A DNA stretch of 64,000 nt, taken from the NCBI GenBank assembly GCA_040954595.2, contig CM082577.2, positions 7,254,001 to 7,318,000 on the forward strand, given 5' to 3'. Position numbers and translations under genes: made by a program. Origin of the DNA: Balanoglossus misakiensis (taxonomy: Eukaryota; Hemichordata). The notes under the pieces were generated by a model that saw only the letters and a list, made by a program, of their open reading frames with translations, ran no database searches and had not been told where the DNA came from. Of the stretch, positions 56,101-64,000 are shown piece after piece (position 1 is the stretch's first letter; every line of letters starts with the position of its first letter).

Positions 56101-59100
56101 CCACAAGCACTTAGGTACAAATGTTTGGCGAGTTCACGGTGTTGCCTTGGAGAATAACCGCTTTTGACTTGTGTGCAGATTCATCATCTGTGGTGCATTG
56201 CTTGTTTTGATGGTTTCTCTGTCCCTCGAGTAGGTTGCCAAGGGTCATAAGGTCACGGAGTAAACACGCTCGCTTTTTGTCTTGTCTGAAACGGTAACGA
56301 AAGTGATCGGTGAAAAGTGACGTAAACCAGTCGAATGGCTGCTTGTTTTTTTCGTTCTCAGCTGACAGCTCTGCTGTTTGTGTGTTTGTGGAGATAAAAT
56401 TGTAAAGATGGTGGAGAGAGCCGAATTGTCGGTAGACTGGGAAGACAAGCATATGTCAACAGATTTATCCATTCTCAGAATGATGGAAATAGTGAAGCAA
56501 AACATGGATGCGTGTGACAAAAGCGAATAGACGTAAAATCAAAGTACATGTATCTGTTCGTGGAAGGACAGCTAATATTCAAAATAACATGTTTCTGTCT
56601 GAAAATTATCTAGCGTTTGCTTTCTTCTGCTCAAAGATATTTTTCCAAACTATCCTTACAACTATATATGAATGCATTTGGTTTTCTGAAGTGAACTTTG
56701 GAAAGATAAAAAATGAATAATGCAAAGTGTAATGATTGATATTATGGCAGTTCAATGCAGTAGTGGTTATCACGAAATCAATATGTATAGATTTTAAGCG
56801 GACACTGTATTGGATTTCTTTTGTTTTTCCAGCAGTGTGAAGGGTAGGCTGAGTGAATGATGTGTGCCATGTCACGGTTCACCTGGATGTCAAGGCAAAT
56901 ATGTGGTTTCGGATGCCGTTTCGAAATGTAAATACCTGGATTCTCCCCTGAAATCCTGGGTCTCTTTCAATATTTCTATTCTGCACACGCGTCTTTGTGC
57001 CGCATTGTTCTCAGTACTGATCATACATATTTATGACATTATTATAAGAAGATTACATACTGTATGTGAAAATTGATTTTCAGGTTTACTCATGGTTTAC
57101 CTTGGTTTTCTTTTGCAAATACAATTGCACTTGGGATGGGCAGTTGAAGGGCAGTGGCACAAGTGTAGGTGTTATCCTTGGTTACAAGTACCTGTACACG
57201 TCATATGTCCATGACAGTTCCCTTTGTTGTGCTTCTTCAGTCAGCCAAACAGTCTGCAGTTACTCTCAAAATGGTATAATATGACAGATGCGTGCCTGTC
57301 AGTGTCCCTGATTGGCGACAGCAAAAGATTTTTTTTCCTAGTGAGAAAATTCAGTTGCTGTGTGTCTCCCTTGTGTGTATTTCTCAACATTCATACCATA
57401 ACATTCATTTCAAGTAGGAGTCCTGCAGAGAGATAGCAATAATCTCAGGATAAGAGCTCTGTCTGCAGGTAAATTGCATGTGCAGGTAAAAGCCTACTCG
57501 GATAAAGGACAGTCTGGAGACGTAATCTGAACGTCGCCATCTCTGCCTCCATGTATAATTCCGCTATTTTGTGCCGTTTATGTCGGCCTAGATAAAACGC
57601 AGCTAAGCTCAGGAGAAGATCTATTTCCTTTAGATGGCTATTTAATTACTAGATACAGGTGAAGCCTGCTTTAAACATGCATGTCTCGTACCATTACAGC
57701 TCTGCTTGCAATAATAATGAACTGATACTCGTAAATGGCTAATAATATACATGAAGTTATTCTGTTACGAACTTAATGTCGTAATCTATCATGTCAAATA
57801 TTCCGCAAGGTGAAACAAGAATTCCACAGGACTCGGGAGCAAACTGCTTGACCTTGACCTAAATGTGACCCTCTAAGCTTGCCACCAGACTAATAGCCAA
57901 GTTCTCTTGGTTGTACTGTCGCTATGGGAACCATGGTGGTGAAAGGGTAAAAGCAGGGCATCCTCAGCCCACAACAGGGACAGAGTCTGGCTGAAAGCCA
58001 TGTTTGGCTTCTCATACCTAATATCAAACTTTAAACACACTAACTGATTTGAATCTACGAGATAAAGCCAATATGCCAACTTTATCAGCCGTGTACGCGT
58101 TTTGTGACACCCATCTCTCTTCTTTCATGATGTCATCACATTCCTTGTCCTTGAAGCGAGGAATTAGTAGAAGGTGAAACTGACAATTGTTAACCATTAC
58201 AATTTGATGTGACAGTGCACGTTTGCATAAAATAATTGTAAAGTTTTATGCCTCTGTGTTTTATGGTTTCCATGCCAGTGTTAATGCTGCATGCATAAAA
58301 TGGGTAATGACCTCATATTATGGAAACGCAATCTTCACAAAGCTGTGTCTGGAGGTTTATGCCCTACTTTGGTGTGCTGGGGAAAACAGCCTTCCGGTCT
58401 ATATACTTGTACACCCCCAGTGGACTGGACTGAGCAGGCAGCAAATACTAGCACAGCTATCTCCCAGCATGACACATACCAGTGCAATCTGAATCAATTT
58501 ACCCACCGCCAACAATAGCCATGTGTGCTTTGCATATTTGGACAAGAATATACAGTTATATGCATCGTGGTGTTTGCTGAGCAACACTCTCTGCTATAAG
58601 CCCCTGCCCCTGAGTGTCTGCCTGCCTTGGCTCTCTCAGCTCAGCTCGGGTTACTCCCGCTGAACACAAAGATGCGAGGAGATCCCCACTTATAGCGGCT
58701 CAGGTGTTCACTGCATCACAGCTCTTCGTCCGTCCGCTATTAGTTGCGGGATTGTCAGTTCAGCACGGCATGCCTTCTGTCGGCCGGGTGATTGACAAGC
58801 CTGGATGACTCTGTGTAATTTCTTTTTTTTTTGTGCCAGGGCTCTTACTGTCGGCTGATCGGAGTGATTGTGTATTATTGCTGGATGGGCTTATCTTCCT
58901 TTTTTGTGTGTGTGTGTGAATTCATTTTTTGTGACAGAAAGCTGGAGCTTCTAGTGCTTTCAAGCATGCTATACAAGTTGGAGATGATTTTTATCATTAC
59001 AGGTAATACGCTGACAAATGAATCTGAATTTGCAATAATGCTGATAGGAAAGTACTGGCACCATCTAGCTGATTACCAGCAGGCTTCACAAGTTGATTTG

Positions 59101-62100
59101 TGGGGATTTTTTTTTCTGTGGAAAATTTTTAAAATGTAAATCCAGGACTCTTGCAGAAATAAGAAACTGTAATCCGTGTATATTTCATGTTGTTTGCTTG
59201 ATCTTTTTGGTTTTTCATTGAATTATGAAAAAATAATTTTATTAATTAAATATCTAATCTTATTAACAATGTCTTAGCAAGGGGCAAAGATAATCATCTT
59301 TGAACGTTAGCTCTAATCTACTCTATGTTCAGTGCGAGGGAAACATTCTCTGAATGACCCAGGACTGACCCACTTAACCAATTCTGTCTAAGCTATAGTC
59401 AAACTCAAAATGGCTATGTATTTGCTTGATGCTTTGTCCTTCAAAGTTGGATGCTTGCATTTTTTTTATAAAACATGATCAGTTGACATATATATATCGC
59501 AACTCATTCATGGATGTGTGTAAATAAGCAGTGGGACCGATCTACATTTAGGTAAAGATACAATATTGACAGCAAATATTTCATTGTTGATAAAATAATT
59601 GGATTGAATCTAAATATATTTGCACAATAGGTATGCATATTATTAACATACATACTGGCTGTGTACAGAGGTTAAACATCAATGAGAATTCAAACAGTCA
59701 GGTACTCTTTATAATGTAGCCAGCCAAATCTATATTATTGGGGCTCATTTCATGATATTAAACAGGAAACATTTCTTTGTTCAAGAGAGATGTGGTTTAG
59801 CTGACTTTAATACTTATCAGTGTGGACACCATGGCTGACCATTTGTCACTCTTGAAAAATCATATTAATTACAGCATGGCCATAAAGCTTAAATTTTTAT
59901 GGCGATTGGATTACCAAGCATGAAGGTCATGTAATTAAAACTCATGGGGAAAGATGATGGTATATAGTCCTTGACATTTTTCGTTGGATGTCACTGTTGT
60001 GAAGGATTCCAAAACCTCATTTGATGAAGAGTTGTACAACATTGTAGGTGTTGTACATTGCATGTTTCAGTACAAATTGTAAACCTGGTACATGTACAGT
60101 ACATGAATTATTGATGGACATGGTGAGGTGGAGTACATGTACATGCACTGTTAACATTCCTTCAGTTCATAAGTATTTCAATTATTATACATATAATTAA
60201 ACTGCCAATTAGCATTACATTTCCTGTGTATGATGACTTTTAATCAGTGACTTATTAACTGTCAAATTAAAATAGACTTCCATGTTATTTATAATTCTGT
60301 TGTAAGTTTCTAATTTCTCTATGGTTATGTGTCTTCATAGTCTCTCATACTCGCAGTATATGATGGTGATGAAAACCGTCTACGCTGACACTGACAGACA
60401 CACCCTGACACACTGGTAGTCACTTTCCCCATTGTCTTTCTGTCATTTTATATTTCTTCCCACAATAGTGTGCTCATTTAATTATACAATGTATGTGTTC
60501 ACAAAAAACATATATTCATGGCATCACAAATATACATGTACTATATTCATGCAAACATACACACACTGACATAATTCATGTATGCAAATACATACATAGT
60601 ATTAGCATGTAAGGATTCTGGCTCTTCAAAATAAACACACAGGCAGCAATCCATTACTGTAATTGGCTGTCACAGTGGATAAGATTATAGTATTTCTAAC
60701 CATGTATATCTATAGTATGTGATACATGTAAATACCGGACCCTAAACTGGAGTCTGTAGTGTCCAAGAACCTTTTACAATACCAGTATGCCATATTTGCA
60801 AAATTCATGATTTATTCTAGCATGTAAACAGTGACGTTCATGCACTCCTAATGTTGAAAAGAACCAACAGGAACTCCCTATTTAAAAAAAAAAGTTGAGT
60901 CTGTGACTGAAATATGAACCCAGGTACCGGCACCATCCATGTACCATGTGGTCAAGATGGCACACAAAGGTACAAGCAAACAAGAGTATAAAGTTCTGTT
61001 CTAAAAGAGTATGTTATGTACACATATGTAGTTGCTGGATATTTTATGAAGGCAGAGGGTGAGGTTATATCTGGCAGCAGTCTATCAAATGACTGGACTA
61101 TATACCCAGTCAGATGATGTTGTCAGTATTTTCGGGGTCAACTATGCCAGCCGACCAGCATCTGAGTCTTGTCATCACTGTTCCCGTAACCAGCATTCTG
61201 TTTTTTCAGCTGCAAGTACAATTTATGTGTCTGGCGGTGACTATAAGTCATCCAAAGAATGAAACCAGAATTTTTTGAGTGTTTATTTGTTTCGATGTGT
61301 GCTGATATATTGATATATGGTACGTTATGAAGCCCACTTTGAACTCAGATCCCTGTTTGACCATATGGTTCAAACTTTGTATAGGTGGGCCACACCACAC
61401 ATGCACTGAACTGTTGAATCTATGATTGGTGTCTTTCAGTATTTCACAGTCTTTGATACATGTACATGTACATACATATACATGTACCTTTGGTAAAATC
61501 TGATGGTGATGCAGAATAGCCAATCACCAGTGCAAAATGTCTGGATGTTTCTAAACCCCATAGAAACACACATATTAATGTGCCTTGACCGTCAGTTATT
61601 TCCTCTTGCCCGCCCTAGGTACTGGTAGAAAAACATATCTGTATCACTGCTGATGTATCGATCAAATGCAGCAATCCTGGATTTTAACAACTCAGTAAAA
61701 TATTTACAAGACAAATCATGGAATGATAAAAAAAATCAAGAAATTGGCAATTCTCAGTGGACTGCAACCGCTGGCTGTACTCATCAGTTGGCAAGAAACT
61801 CGTCTCTGCGAACATTTATTTTATTTTTTTGCCGTTGGGCACAACGATGCGGATAATCCTCAATGCATACAGAGTAAAATCAATGAGGGTCTGAGGGCAG
61901 CAATATTATGATCACGATCGGGCATCTTCAATCCCTCTCTCATTTAATGCATCCAGAGTTGCCATGATGGGATTCAATGCAGAAACATCCCCCCCCCCCC
62001 CACCATTTCCGTCGTTTATGCCACGAGGTTGTTTTCACACCTCAGATTGTGTGAAAATCGATTGTAATCCTAGAAATGTTTTTTGAAAATACAGTGAACA

Positions 62101-63285
62101 GATGGACTGCTGCACACCTAAGGAAATCAATATCACATTTTATCTATCATTAGGGACTTTGCAGCAAAATCAATGATGCGGAAATTGTCCTCCAAAGATG
62201 CTGTCATTTCAACCGAAATTTACTGTTTTTGTAGACCTCCTAAATTTTCTTTATATATCAACTGATGAAGTTCAGTAGATTTAAATCCCAATTCAAAATT
62301 AATCATTGCATCTCAACATGGTTTCTAATCCATTCTATTGTAACTCTGAGATTTAAAGGTTAGATTGGTGTCTTGTTAAAGGCTTACATTTGCAACTTCT
62401 CTTCAGTCAGCAAGAGATGTTATTTAACATTTGATTAGCAAGTGATTGTACCTGTGTTTAAGTTAGCCATCACTAATTATACTAATTGCATTAAACTGTT
62501 AACTGTTAGCTGTTACTAATTGAATGTTAAATAATTGTGTTGCTGTGTAATCAAATAAAACAGACAGCCTAAATATATTCATTTATGACGTGATGTACAT
62601 GTAGCTCTTGCTGGTATGTACTCCATCCTAAGGTAACCAGCAGAGACATCTGGCTGTGAGCAAAACCAAATCCTGGTAATGGCCTATGTCGTTACTGTTT
62701 CTTTGTGTAAAACATGAATTCAGCGTCATGTGGAGACCACTGCTTCAGGGTGCAAGAATTTGCTTCTCAAAGAAACTGTGCGCATTGTACATGGATTCGT
62801 CACATCGTTACTATGGCAACTGGTCACATAAGGTGACTTGGGGTTCCTTGAGTTTTCAAGCAGTGCATTTTGTTGAGATCACACAGGGAGCGTTTCATAT
62901 TGAGATTCTGTTCTCCACTGTATTTGTTGTTTCAATACTTCGCACTGTGCTAGGGGGTCATTATGTATATTAATTTACCTTCACACTGTGTGCCTCTTAC
63001 CAGGTTTACTCAAGAGAGTGAAATTTGCTCGGCACTCCACCGTGTGTTTGTTTCGCAAATTTACAAATGGCCGTTATTAAAATGTACTCTTTTCTGTATC
63101 CCTTTCTGTGTTTTTTTGCAGGCAATCACGTTATGGGCGGCAGTGCCGATCGCCTGGCTGTTCCTCTCCTTCGTCTTCTACCTGATCTACTTCTGCTGCT
63201 GGTGTTGCTGCTGCCGCAATCCCAAAGGGAAACAGAAGATACCCTGCCACAAATGCATGCTCATATGCTGTACGATACTTTGCCT
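44163..63285 (+). CDS. TTYH: Tweety homolog (TTYH) chloride-channel-family protein, exons 1-2, continues right
   Basis: Exon 1 is 44163-44297 (45 codons, donor GTAGGT, phase 0) and exon 2 is 63122-63285 (acceptor TTTTTTTGCAG, donor GTAAGT, phase 2). Exon 1 encodes an extracellular N-terminus with the family's conserved spacing: WLAEWFNDWP, then FIPDSYDYLE just before the first membrane helix. It has N-glycosylation sequons at NYT and NSS. Exon 2 encodes TM1 (ITLWAAVPIAWLFLSFVFYL) and the cytosolic Cys-rich loop (CCWCCCCRNPKGK) that precedes TM2, as in vertebrate TTYH1-3 (which have CCCR after TM1). The family has five membrane helices and is linked to volume- and Ca-regulated anion conductance and to lipid handling. 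Only about 100 of the roughly 500 residues are in the window. The 18.8-kb first intron is unusually long beside the other genes here. The family call rests on sequence pattern and exon phase, not on a database search. Confidence 0.85.
45586..45651. repeat. Near-perfect 30-bp inverted repeat with 6-base loop
   Basis: Arm 45586-45615 pairs with arm 45622-45651 at 28 of 30 positions around the loop TGACTA. In a plus-strand transcript one of the two exceptions is a G-U wobble. The element is a compact shRNA- or pre-miRNA-like stem, or a very short palindromic mobile-element remnant. Confidence 0.85.
53514..53562. repeat. 24-bp-arm palindrome
   Basis: Arms 53514-53537 and 53539-53562 are complementary at 22 of 24 positions around one central base. 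The two mismatches are adjacent. With almost no loop it resembles a cruciform-forming palindrome rather than a small-RNA precursor. Confidence 0.85.
56408..56530 (+). other. Small 40-codon open frame in the tweety intron
   Basis: ATG with a good context (AAGATGG) opens a 40-residue, highly charged frame starting MVERAELSVDWEDKHMSTDL and ending at TAG. The composition is unusually protein-like for intronic DNA. It could be a microprotein, a first coding exon (a GTGTGA donor lies inside it) or chance; no family is recognised. Confidence 0.2.
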
Positions 63286-64000
63286 GTAAGTATGCGCTAG
63301 TGCTACACTGACAGTACATGTAACGTCAAACTGCACACACACACAGTAAGAGAATGAAAAATGTCAACATATGGCCTAAAAAATGATATCCAAAGTTGTG
63401 ATCAAAATTTTGGTTTTTATTCAATGGTCAGTTTTATCTTGTCATCATACTGCACCAGTTTGATTAAAGGTATACGGTCACATATGGAAAATTTGCTATA
63501 GTTACCATGGCAAATTGAGATCTAGCCAATCACTGATTTTCAGTGGGTGGCACACGTAAAAAAGAACGCCACCATATGTTCTTTAGAACACTCAAATACT
63601 CCATTTCAGCCATATATGGGCGTATGTAAATTGGAGGTGACTGTATACCTTTAATTTGAGCGCAGTAAACTGCTGTATAATTCTTTGGAGAGGATTGACC
63701 TCAGAGCTAGACTTTGACAAGACCCCTGTGACACTCAGGGCTGGTGTTGAGAACTGCCTTGGGGACGGTAACTAAGTTAAAAGGTTAGAGCGTATAAACT
63801 ACTTTAACTACCCATCTAAATTAAAATGTGATAAATTGTGTGAGTTACAATGGGGCTGAGTTAGAGCAGTAGAAGCTTATATACTGTCTATGGTTGAACT
63901 CTAAATGTCAACAAAGATCTTGATGAGAAATATTTGATGCTGTAAAATAAATCTAATGGCGTTGCCAGAATACATGTACAAGAATTGTAATACAAATGAT
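63286..64000. other. Start of intron 2 of the tweety-like gene
   Basis: The donor GTAAGT follows exon 2 directly, and no further exon is visible up to the window edge. Confidence 0.7.

Larger units (their letters stand above)
44298..63121. other. 18.8-kb first intron of the tweety-like gene
   Basis: I found no convincing nested gene. Open frames here are short (at most 137 codons) and unlike known families. The intron holds two strong inverted repeats (45586-45651 and 53514-53562), a 14-base C run (49204-49217), a small charged open frame (56408-56530) and many TACATGTA-type motifs. Its size makes it a likely host for enhancers, but none can be named from sequence alone. Confidence 0.7.

Overview
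The window is animal nuclear DNA. Genes are split by GT-AG introns (and one GC-AG intron), intergenic spacers are long, and microsatellites ((GATA)n, (CA)n, (CATA)n, (ATG)n, (AATC)n, (CAAA)n) are common. A compact intron-split Toll-like receptor, a tweety-family gene, a LENG9-type RNA-end gene, EGF/DOMON and VWD modular proteins built from phase-1 exons, and frequent TACATGTA-type motifs together suggest an invertebrate deuterostome, most likely a lancelet (Branchiostoma). The species is inferred, not proven.

Layout, left to right: (1) 1-1599, minus strand: 5' part of an ankyrin-repeat protein gene running off the left edge. (2) 1600-15930: long spacer with no convincing gene. (3) 15946-17046, plus: intronless-CDS class A GPCR. 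(4) 17050-23190: spacer with a microsatellite and tandem duplications. (5) 23195-27696, minus: secreted protein with a signal peptide, four small six-cysteine modules and a VWD domain; its 3' end was not found. (6) 30199-36924, plus: 15-exon, 643-aa protein with a signal peptide, a copper-type N-terminal domain whose mature first residue is His, two EGF modules, two DOMON domains and a hydrophobic tail. (7) 37868-39993, minus: two-exon, 492-aa Toll-like receptor (LRR-TM-TIR), convergent with gene 6. (8) 41304-43414, minus: two-exon, 560-aa LENG9-like protein (RWD, CCCH zinc finger, MJ1316/DUF504, poly-Asp, 2H phosphoesterase). (9) 44163 to beyond the right edge, plus: tweety-homolog chloride-channel-family gene; exon 1 and exon 2 (63122-63285) are separated by an 18.8-kb intron.

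Gene models were built by reading splice sites and checking phase. The summed exon lengths of genes 6, 7 and 8 are exact multiples of three and end in a stop, which supports those models. The most interesting locus is gene 6: an animal protein that appears to join a BIM1/X325-like (LPMO-related) copper His-brace domain to DOMON domains of the kind that carry heme and feed electrons to copper oxygenases. The second is gene 5, where beta-defensin-like cysteine spacing is repeated four times, one exon per module, ahead of a VWD domain. With the neighbouring TLR these make a plausible host-defence or extracellular-matrix neighbourhood, but that grouping is inference.
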